Assembly: GCA_030431355.1 (NCBI GenBank)
Contig: JAUIJG010000251.1
Span: forward strand, 1 to 7,822
DNA length: 7,822 nt
Origin: a bacterium
GTDB lineage: Bacteria > Cyanobacteriota > Vampirovibrionia > Obscuribacterales > Obscuribacteraceae
Direction: 5' to 3'
Positions 1 through 6,512 of the stretch are shown here, piece after piece. The position numbers were made by a program, and so were the translations under genes. Under the pieces are notes generated by a model that did not search any database, had not been told where the DNA came from, and was given only the letters and a program-made list of their open reading frames with translations. Numbering within the stretch: position 1 is the stretch's first letter; each line of letters begins with the position of its first letter.

Positions 1-3000
1 GTGATAGCCCCTCAGCTTTAGCTTCGTCTTACCGGAGAGGTAGGATTTGAAAAATTTGCGCATCAGCTCTTCGAAGCGCTCGTCATCAGGAATTAAGTAA
101 CCATAACGAGCCACCATGAGGTTCTGATTCGAAACTGAGCCCAGAAGTTCCTTGAGCGCCGTAAGAAAGATTTGGCTATCTTTTATGTCGCAGTGGGTCA
201 AGAGGATTCTGATATTGCCGTTGGTGCGACGGGTGATACGAATATGTCTGGGCGATACGCTGGGACTTACCTGTCTTGTGCTTTTCAGCGCGGACAACAA
301 ACATTTGGAGATCGCTTCCAGATAGGCGGTTCTATCTCCATTATGAGTAACACCGCACTCATATGTATCCATAAGGAGCTGGTGCCGTTTTCTTGTCAGC
401 CAGAGGATTGGGAGCGATGAGATGATTCCAGTCCAAATATTCTGGGTCGCCATGGACATGGCAAGCCCTACAAATATTGCCGCGATAAGAGTCTCAAAAA
501 CAATCGCTCTTAAGTTCTCTTTCATCGACTTCGAGTGCTCTTTTTGGGAAAGATCGAATTTCAAATAAGGAGGAACCAGGTCGAAATTATCCAGGGGGGA
601 GATTTCGATACAGTTTGTTATCTTGTTCCTATATGCCTGGCCGACTCTCCAGAGATCAAATATTTTCTCCCTGTCCATAGCTCTTTCGGCCATGGCCTCA
701 TTCATTTTTCTGGCGTTCGCGAATACTTCCTGGCTGGTGAAGTCGGATAGATCAGGATGGACATGTCCGGTTCCTTTTTCAATCTGTCCATCATCGGCGA
801 TACCGAAAAACTGATCATGTTTTTTCTTGAATCTGTTGTAATCGTTCAACCCTTTTTCGAGATCCGGAGCTATGCAAACCACATCCCAGTTGTTTGCGAC
901 CTTGTTCTGCCCCAGTGGGTCATCCGTCTTAATTCGTATGCTTCTTCCTCGAAGCTGTTTCACCGTCACCGGTGCGGTGGCGCTTGTAAGATCTATCAGG
1001 GTGTTCAGAGCCTGACTGTCCCATCCTTCACCAAACAACCCGCGGGTACCGACCAGGCACTTGGAGAGACCGGTCTCAAAAATTTCTGTGGAGAAACGGA
1101 CATAGAGTCTCGGCTCCCATTCTGAGCTTGTGCTTGTTATTCTGTCGAAGTTCTCGGTTTCCAATCTCTCTACTTCGAGATTCAGTAAATGTCCCCGGGA
1201 ACGCAGCCAGCGAGTGGCTGCTTTGACAAAACGATCAGTAATGCGTTTGTCCGTCAAAAGGGAACTGCCGCTAACCAGGCACGGATTCAAATACGCAGAA
1301 AGAGGACTGGCGAGCAAAGATCGGAAGACGGCAATGGCGCCGCCGGCATCTTCGGCTAGAATCCCTTCGATAGACTTTCTTCCGGTTGTGGACATCTTTT
1401 CAAAATCAGTAACCACGATGGCCCGAAGATTGTTCTGCAGGCTTCTGAATTCAACGGCAAGTATCTCGGAAACAGCTTTACCTTTGCTGTCGCTGAAAGC
1501 AAGGACTCTGTCTACCGGTGAAGCTTGTTTTCTTAGTCCGGATTCGGTGATTCCATAACCAAGCTCCCGGGCCACGGATCTAATTCTTTTGTAGAGGGCG
1601 TGGTTCTCCTTGTCCTTGCTGGTCTTCAAAATGGTAGAAGCAAACTCTTCCAGAATTACCATCCAGTCGTCGATATCCGGATGCTTTACGACAACATTGG
1701 CGCAACTCACCGCTTTCGGTACCGGTAACTTGTAGTGCCACATGGCTCGGCAAATTGCATCGGCCAACTTTCGATTGGTTTTATGAAACTGTTCCCAACC
1801 TTCTTCTTTTCTGGCATTGTCCAGCATCAAATTAAACGCCCAACTGAGCAGTACAGAGACGTTGTCGGCGCTGTCTCTGACTTGATATCTGGAAGCCAGA
1901 CCCAGATCCTCCGCCGTGGCATAATCTCCCAACATGGGATCGAGAATATGTCTCTGTCCGTGTTTGTCAGGTACGCCTACTTCCGGGTCGGAATCGGCAA
2001 GATTGACGATTTTATACTCTTCATCGTCTTCGTCAGGAGAGTTACCGATCAGGTCCTTACTTAGCTCATGGAACCCTTCATGCTGGGTGGAAAGAAAAGC
2101 GTATTCTTTCCTGGTGGGGTTAGTGAAATAGACCAGATCTTGAAACGGTGCCAGTCCTTGTTCTTTGACCAGGGCTGGGGTGGGCACCTGGTAGTCTATC
2201 GCTCCCACAAGAGTTGAGTATCGGTGGGACTGTCTGGCCGATTTGCCTTCCGGTGGTGTTCCTGTCAATGCCACAACACATGGGTCGTCAAGCATTTTGA
2301 CCACATGGTGCATAATTGCGGCCCAGTAATCTGTAAGATGGTGGCACTCGTCGAAGATTACTGTTTTGACGCCCTGGCGTCGGAGGCTCTGGATTAATTC
2401 GATGGCGTTTTTGTGCAAGACTTCGTTAATGTCAAGCACGTCGGCCAGGCGTTTTCTCAGACGTGTAACATGCCTTGAAATCTCTTTCTTGTATGCGGCC
2501 TGATTGTTCTGGAGCAATTCGAGGATTCGAATTTCTGCTTCTCCGATGGTCAAGGCACGATTTGCTCGCAGCTCTTTTACCCATTCTCTGCGGGCCAGAT
2601 CCTCCAGGTACTCCTGTTCATTACCTGGAGTGGAAAGAACTTGATAAGTGAGCACAGTAATCGGCTTCAAAGGCTTGTCTTCGTGGGTGCCGATCAGCTC
2701 TTTCATGTCGATGTTCTTGCCTTCCGGGATGAACAGCGATAATTTTTGGGACCACTGGGCTTGAATAGTTGTGTTTGGGCTGAGAATTAAACCCGGCTCT
2801 TTAAGGTGGCTGAGGATCTGGAGACCGATGATGGTCTTACCCGCTCCGGGTGGCGCAACTATATGAACTTCTCTGCGGCCGTTCTCGATTTTGTTTGCCA
2901 CCAGATCCAGAATCTCTTTCTGGTATCCACGAAGCTCATAGCGAAAGTTCAGTTGTTCTAAGAGATTATGTTCCGAATCCCTGGAGAGGGTATTTAAAAC

Positions 3001-3069
3001 TTTTGCCGATGCCTGGCTAAGAGCCGAGGACTGTCTTCGGCTATTCTCTTCTTTAACGGTAGAATTCAA
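1..3069 (-). CDS. Large SF2 DEAD/DEAH-box helicase with hydrophobic C-terminal segment (3' end beyond window)
   Basis: Translating the minus strand gives 1023 codons without a stop; the C-terminus lies beyond the left edge. It is a superfamily 2 nucleic-acid-dependent ATPase of the SSL2/type III restriction-subunit-like group. Visible motifs: Q-like ELRGYQKEIL (45-54), Walker A APPGAGKT (72-79, K78), LILSPN motif Ia (94-99), DECHH (240-244), ALTGTPP motif III (267-273), FSDSKGK and IVVTDFE strands of lobe 2 (about 525-557), GTRGLFGEGW motif V (674-683) and QLRGRSIR motif VI with the arginine finger (705-712). Lobe 2 therefore looks catalytically intact. About 250 residues separate motif III from lobe 2, including an acidic patch near 346-351. 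After motif VI come a GHVHP motif (about 788-792), a hydrophobic stretch (853-893) and an alpha/beta tail. The TTG start is the only reasonable one: an in-frame TAG lies at 3087-3085, the first Met is near residue 122, past Walker A, and AGGAAG lies 11 nt upstream. DNA repair or phage defence are possible roles; I cannot choose. Judging from the tail, probably only a short piece is missing. Confidence 0.93.
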   Translation of the reverse strand, partial: MNSTVKEENSRRQSSALSQASAKVLNTLSRDSEHNLLEQLNFRYELRGYQKEILDLVANKIENGRREVHIVAPPGAGKTIIGLQILSHLKEPGLILSPNTTIQAQWSQKLSLFIPEGKNIDMKELIGTHEDKPLKPITVLTYQVLSTPGNEQEYLEDLARREWVKELRANRALTIGEAEIRILELLQNNQAAYKKEISRHVTRLRKRLADVLDINEVLHKNAIELIQSLRRQGVKTVIFDECHHLTDYWAAIMHHVVKMLDDPCVVALTGTPPEGKSARQSHRYSTLVGAIDYQVPTPALVKEQGLAPFQDLVYFTNPTRKEYAFLSTQHEGFHELSKDLIGNSPDEDDEEYKIVNLADSDPEVGVPDKHGQRHILDPMLGDYATAEDLGLASRYQVRDSADNVSVLLSWAFNLMLDNARKEEGWEQFHKTNRKLADAICRAMWHYKLPVPKAVSCANVVVKHPDIDDWMVILEEFASTILKTSKDKENHALYKRIRSVARELGYGITESGLRKQASPVDRVLAFSDSKGKAVSEILAVEFRSLQNNLRAIVVTDFEKMSTTGRKSIEGILAEDAGGAIAVFRSLLASPLSAYLNPCLVSGSSLLTDKRITDRFVKAATRWLRSRGHLLNLEVERLETENFDRITSTSSEWEPRLYVRFSTEIFETGLSKCLVGTRGLFGEGWDSQALNTLIDLTSATAPVTVKQLRGRSIRIKTDDPLGQNKVANNWDVVCIAPDLEKGLNDYNRFKKKHDQFFGIADDGQIEKGTGHVHPDLSDFTSQEVFANARKMNEAMAERAMDREKIFDLWRVGQAYRNKITNCIEISPLDNFDLVPPYLKFDLSQKEHSKSMKENLRAIVFETLIAAIFVGLAMSMATQNIWTGIISSLPILWLTRKRHQLLMDTYECGVTHNGDRTAYLEAISKCLLSALKSTRQVSPSVSPRHIRITRRTNGNIRILLTHCDIKDSQIFLTALKELLGSVSNQNLMVARYGYLIPDDERFEELMRKFFKSYLSGKTKLKLRGYH

Positions 3070-3080
3070 CCAGTTACCGT

Positions 3081-3086
3081 CTTCCT
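3081..3086 (-). promoter_or_regulatory. Ribosome binding site for the helicase
   Basis: On the minus strand AGGAAG lies 11 nt before the TTG at 3069. It overlaps the in-frame TAG (3087-3085) that bars any longer protein. The spacing is slightly long, but no other start codon precedes the Q-like motif, so this site decides the start. Confidence 0.5.
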
Positions 3087-3112
3087 AGGGTCGCACTGCA
3101 GCTGTTCACTCC

Positions 3113-3144
3113 AAGTACACCTTAATCTAATAATGTACTTATTA
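3113..3144. promoter_or_regulatory. Candidate operator: overlapping dyads around GTAC cores
   Basis: Two perfect inverted repeats share this stretch. AAGTACA (3113-3119) and TGTACTT (3134-3140) are 7-bp arms whose centres are 21 bp apart, about two helical turns. TAATAA (3128-3133) and TTATTA (3139-3144) form a second 6-bp dyad around TGTAC. The stretch lies just upstream of the helicase start and covers the expected -10 position of a promoter reading left. Seen: the symmetry. Inferred: a binding site for a dimeric regulator. Confidence 0.35.
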
Positions 3145-3165
3145 CAAGGTCCTGGAGTCGGTCAA
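3139..3165 (-). promoter_or_regulatory. Weak candidate promoter for the helicase
   Basis: Reading left, TTGACC (3165-3160) matches five of six bases of the sigma70 -35 consensus. The best -10-like hexamer near the right distance is TAATAA (3144-3139), with a short 15-bp spacer and only three consensus matches. It overlaps the GTAC dyads. It is plausible only because a promoter is needed between the divergent genes. Confidence 0.22.
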
Positions 3166-3174
3166 GTTTTTATG

Positions 3175-3204
3175 CCGGAATCTTTCAGCTATTCCGGGTA
3201 AAAT
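3175..3204 (+). promoter_or_regulatory. Dyad CCGGAAT-N9-ATTCCGG followed by a -10-like TAAAAT
   Basis: CCGGAAT (3175-3181) and ATTCCGG (3191-3197) are perfect 7-bp inverted arms separated by 9 bp. TAAAAT (3199-3204) begins 2 nt later and matches five of six -10 bases; it would give a leader of roughly 30 nt before the TTG at 3240. No good -35 is present: the dyad occupies that position, which would suit an activator- or repressor-controlled promoter for the transporter operon. No T-run follows on either strand, so it is not a typical intrinsic terminator. Confidence 0.33.
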
Positions 3205-3239
3205 CTTACTTGAATTGAATCAAAGTGGCAGAATAAATT

Positions 3240-3935
3240 TTGACTGGAATTTCAGAGATATCCAAAAATATTGAGGTGATCGGGGTCAGCAAACGTTATC
3301 CTGGCCGCCACGTTAACGCCCTTGTGGATGTGAGTTTGAGTATCGCGCCGGGAAAACTGGTGGCTATTCTCGGTCCTAGCGGCTGTGGCAAGAGTACTCT
3401 TCTGAACCTGCTTGGAGGCATCGACAGTCCTTCGGAGGGTTCCATTGCAATCGGAGAGACAAACCTTTCGGATATGACCGATGATCAGTTGACAGAGTTT
3501 CGTCTCAAAGAGCTTGGTTTTGTATTTCAGTTTTTCAATCTTTTACCAACCTTCACCGTTGAAGAAAATGTAAGTCTGCCTCTGGAAATGGCAGGCAGAG
3601 ATCCAGGGACTGTCAGAGAGTCGGTGGCTTCTTTACTGGACAGAGTCGGTCTGGCCGAGCGAAGCGGCTTTATGCCGTCGCAGTTGTCCGGCGGCGAGAT
3701 GCAGCGCACGGCTGTGGCCAGAGCCATCGTTCATAAGCCAAGGCTTGTTTTAGCGGATGAGCCCACAGGAAATCTGGACACTGAAAACGGTGCCATAGTT
3801 CTGGATTTGTTGAGGCAGATAAATATTGAAAGCGGTATCACCATCATCATGGCTACCCATAGTCTAGAAGCTGCCGCAAAAGCAGACCTCGTAATAAAAA
3901 TGAGGGATGGAAAAGTTGTGGATCAAGAGTCTTGA
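3240..3935 (+). CDS. ABC transporter ATPase, LolD/MacB type (AttE-like)
   Basis: This 231-residue cytoplasmic ATPase should dimerise and power the FtsX-type permease encoded next to it. All ABC motifs are present: Walker A GPSGCGKST (45-53, K51), Q-loop at Q97 in FQFFNLLP, signature LSGGEMQR (149-156), Walker B LVLADEP with catalytic E174, D-loop NLD (178-180) and switch histidine H207. The FQFFNLLP segment and the overall size are typical of the LolD/MacB/FtsE branch that partners FtsX-fold permeases. The TTG start is chosen because TAA at 3234-3236 is in frame directly upstream; the upstream Shine-Dalgarno match is poor. A GTG at 3276 is an alternative start, but it would trim the first strand of the domain. 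It is the first gene of the operon and stops 3 nt before the permease. The AttE assignment rests on the downstream AttH and the double permease; the ATPase alone cannot be told from LolD. Confidence 0.93.
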   Translation: MTGISEISKNIEVIGVSKRYPGRHVNALVDVSLSIAPGKLVAILGPSGCGKSTLLNLLGGIDSPSEGSIAIGETNLSDMTDDQLTEFRLKELGFVFQFFNLLPTFTVEENVSLPLEMAGRDPGTVRESVASLLDRVGLAERSGFMPSQLSGGEMQRTAVARAIVHKPRLVLADEPTGNLDTENGAIVLDLLRQINIESGITIIMATHSLEAAAKADLVIKMRDGKVVDQES

Positions 3936-3937
3936 TC
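3921..3937. repeat. 17-bp perfect palindrome at the ATPase-permease junction
   Basis: GATCAAGA (3921-3928) and TCTTGATC (3930-3937) are perfect 8-bp inverted arms around one G. The palindrome spans the ATPase stop codon (3933-3935) and ends one base before the permease ATG (3939). It includes AAGAG, the only Shine-Dalgarno-like sequence there. In RNA it could pair as a 6-bp stem with a 5-nt loop. The symmetry is certain; function is unproven, and coding constraint plus chance may explain it. Confidence 0.4.
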
Positions 3938-3938
3938 A

Positions 3939-6512
3939 ATGAGTAATCGACCTTTATCCCTGGCTACTTTCCATCACTTCGTGGTAAGGGATCTCTACTT
4001 CAACTCTGTTCGCACTGTAATCACGGTGCTGGGGATTACACTCGGAGTTAGTGTTTTCCTTGCCATCAGCCTGGCTAACAGAACAGCTCTGTCTTCTTTC
4101 CACGAAACTGTGGATAAAGTTGCGGGTCGAGCAAACCTCGAAATTCGTCCTACCAGTGGTAACACCATTGACGAGAAGGTTCTTGAAAGTATTCGCTGGA
4201 TTTGGTCTATTGGCGGGAATTTTACTCCGATTATTAGCGACGACGTGGTGATTGGAGAAGATGACAAAGAGGTCGTGCAGCTTCTTGGCATAGATTATTT
4301 TGCAGATGACATATTCAAAGGTTACAGCGTAGAAGCATCCGGGGAGAGCGGATTCTCAGGGGTGTTCACTGCCCGTGGTGTCCTCGTCGGGGGAGCCTTA
4401 GCCCGGGAGAGAGGCTTGAATCAGGGAGATCGTCTCGATATTTTTGTGGATGATCGAAAGAGTCATGTCATCGTATCCGGTATATTGGAGCAATCCGGCA
4501 GCGGAGCCGCTTATGGCGGAAGATTGCTAATCTGTGACCTGTCCCTAGCCCAGGAAATTCTTTCCATGGCTGGAAAGTTGAGCCAGGTTGAGATAGTTGT
4601 GCCTGTCGAGAAGCTTTCCCTAATTCAGGAAAAGTTGAATAATGATCTGGGGCAGGGGATGAAAGCTGAGCCACCTTCGACCAGGTCCTCTCAGATTGAA
4701 AAGATGACTCGTTCCTTTGAGTACAACCTGTATGCCCTCTCTTTTATAGCGCTTCTAGTGGGAATGTTCCTCATATACAACACCATGGCGATAACCGTGA
4801 TTCGCAGGCGACCGGAGATCGGCACTCTCAGAACTCTGGGTCTCTCTTCTCGGCAGGTACTATATCTGGTTCTATCCGAGGCTCTTTTGCTTGGAGGAGC
4901 AGGCTCCCTTCTTGGTCTTCTTGTGGGCGTTCTTATCGCAAACTGGGCACTCTCTGCTGTGGCCCAGACCTATCAAAGACTCTATTTCTCAATGCCTGTG
5001 GAGACGGTTCAGCCGGAGCCTCAACTGTTGGTTCTGGCATTCTTTACCGGTGTTGTCCTGACCTCGTTGGCCGCGCTTCCCGCAGCCTTTGAAGCCGCAT
5101 CTGTAGCTCCTGCAGAAGCGACTCGAAGGCAGTCCATCGAACTGAATGTGGATAGATGGAGCCTTCCTTTCGCCGGTGCCGCCCTTGTACTGTTTTCAGT
5201 AAGCGGATATTGCTCTACGCTTCCTGCCCTCTTCAACTTTCCATTTTTTGGATATCTATCCGCCCTGACCAGTGTCTTCGGAGTCGCGTTCTTGATGCCG
5301 TTGAGTCTGAAGCTTTTGCTTCCGGTTTATTCGAAGCTATTAAATTCCGTAATCGGTCTCGAGGCAAGATTGGCTATCTCCTCCCTGGCAAGAACGCTGG
5401 GGCGAAGCTCTGTAGCCGTGGCCACTCTAGCCATCGGTATCGCTATGCTCATCAGTCTTGCGATCATGATAGGCAGCTTCAGGCAGACAGTGGTCGACTG
5501 GGCCAGGCAGACTCTGGTGGCGGATTTGTGGATGCGACCAGCCACAAGTGATGCCGGCTCGAGAGGTGCCCGCTTCCAACCTGACATGGAAAACAAGCTT
5601 AATAGCGTAGTCGGGGTCAAGGCGGTGGAGCCCTGGACTGAGACTGATTTTGAATATGGTGGTCTTAAGGCTACTCTGGGAGCAGCCAGATTCGACCTGG
5701 TGGAGAAGTATAGTAATCTCTCCTATCTTTCAGGCAGAGGCAATGCCGAGGTCGCTCGTAGCATCCATGGGGATAGATGCATTATCTCGGAGAGTTTTTC
5801 TATCAAGCATAGGGTGAAACGCGGAGATACAATTCGCATTCCCATGCAGTTTAAGTCAGTGGATTTATTAGTAGAAGATATTTATTACGACTATGTCAAT
5901 GACAGTGGTTATGTGGTTATCGACCGGGAACTTTATGAGAAAAATATGGATGATCAGTCCATAAACTCTTTCGCTATTTTCTTGGAAGATGGAGCCGATG
6001 CTCAAAAGGTACGCAAAGCGATCTTCTCTATCATGGGTGATAATTCACTATTTGTGGTGCGAACAACCGGAGAGCTGCGCAAACGCATCCTCGATATTTT
6101 CGATCAGACTTTCGCCGTTACTTATGCCTTACACGCTATTTCAATCGCTGTTGCTATCCTATCCGTTATGAATGCTCTATTTGCTCTAACCGAAGAGTCC
6201 AAACGCGATTTCGGTATTTTGAAATACATCGGTCTTTCCAGCACAGGAATCAAAAAAATGGTGTTGACCGAAGCCGGCGTTCTTGGTTTCTCCGGTTCAA
6301 TTTTTGGTATCGCTCTGGGCTTCGTTCTTTCAGTATTGCTTATTTACGTTATCAATAAACAGTCCTTTGGTTGGACGATACGCTTCACGGTTCCCTACGA
6401 TTTCATTATCCAGACATTTGTTTTGATTATGGCGACTTCTCTGGCATCGGGACTGATTCCGGCCAGAATGGCAGCAAGAACACAAGCCCCGGAGGTTATA
6501 AGGAATGAGTAG
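3939..6512 (+). CDS. FtsX-family ABC permease with two fused repeats (AttF-AttG-like)
   Basis: This 857-residue inner-membrane protein is the channel-side partner of the preceding ATPase. It contains two FtsX/MacB-type units in one chain. Unit 1: TM about 24-47, large periplasmic domain about 48-262, then TMs near 264-286, 308-338 and 362-388, with the coupling segment RRRPEIGTLRTLGLS (289-303). Two linker TMs follow (about 408-424 and 436-458). Unit 2: TM about 492-513, periplasmic domain about 514-722, TMs near 726-750, 776-805 and 822-842, with the matching segment SKRDFGILKYIGLS (754-767) and the closing PARMAARTQAPEV (841-853). FtsX-fold permeases with LolD-type ATPases extrude or extract lipids, lipoproteins, peptides or drugs rather than import small nutrients. 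In AttEFGH systems AttF and AttG are the permease parts, and this gene looks like their fusion. It starts 3 nt after the ATPase stop and overlaps the next gene by 8 nt. The substrate is unknown. Confidence 0.93.
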   Translation: MSNRPLSLATFHHFVVRDLYFNSVRTVITVLGITLGVSVFLAISLANRTALSSFHETVDKVAGRANLEIRPTSGNTIDEKVLESIRWIWSIGGNFTPIISDDVVIGEDDKEVVQLLGIDYFADDIFKGYSVEASGESGFSGVFTARGVLVGGALARERGLNQGDRLDIFVDDRKSHVIVSGILEQSGSGAAYGGRLLICDLSLAQEILSMAGKLSQVEIVVPVEKLSLIQEKLNNDLGQGMKAEPPSTRSSQIEKMTRSFEYNLYALSFIALLVGMFLIYNTMAITVIRRRPEIGTLRTLGLSSRQVLYLVLSEALLLGGAGSLLGLLVGVLIANWALSAVAQTYQRLYFSMPVETVQPEPQLLVLAFFTGVVLTSLAALPAAFEAASVAPAEATRRQSIELNVDRWSLPFAGAALVLFSVSGYCSTLPALFNFPFFGYLSALTSVFGVAFLMPLSLKLLLPVYSKLLNSVIGLEARLAISSLARTLGRSSVAVATLAIGIAMLISLAIMIGSFRQTVVDWARQTLVADLWMRPATSDAGSRGARFQPDMENKLNSVVGVKAVEPWTETDFEYGGLKATLGAARFDLVEKYSNLSYLSGRGNAEVARSIHGDRCIISESFSIKHRVKRGDTIRIPMQFKSVDLLVEDIYYDYVNDSGYVVIDRELYEKNMDDQSINSFAIFLEDGADAQKVRKAIFSIMGDNSLFVVRTTGELRKRILDIFDQTFAVTYALHAISIAVAILSVMNALFALTEESKRDFGILKYIGLSSTGIKKMVLTEAGVLGFSGSIFGIALGFVLSVLLIYVINKQSFGWTIRFTVPYDFIIQTFVLIMATSLASGLIPARMAARTQAPEVIRNE
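6491..6495 (+). promoter_or_regulatory. Strong ribosome binding site for the AttH-like gene
   Basis: GGAGG lies 9 nt before the ATG at 6505, inside the end of the permease gene. It is the best Shine-Dalgarno match in the operon and supports this start despite the 8-nt overlap. It suggests the secreted product may be made in higher amount than the membrane parts. Confidence 0.7.

Noticed and set aside
172..2131. Several plus-strand open frames of 60-140 codons in the left third
   Set aside because: They lie antisense to the continuous 1023-codon helicase frame, show no domain-like sequence or consistent ribosome binding sites, and overlap one another. They are shadows.
1..3069. A disrupted or frameshifted helicase pseudogene
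   Set aside because: Reading every codon on the minus strand from 3069 to 1 gave no stop codon, and all motor motifs appear in order in one frame.
3175..3197. Intrinsic terminator
   Set aside because: The 7-bp stem has a 9-nt loop and no T-run on either strand, and it lies between two divergent starts where no transcript is expected to end.
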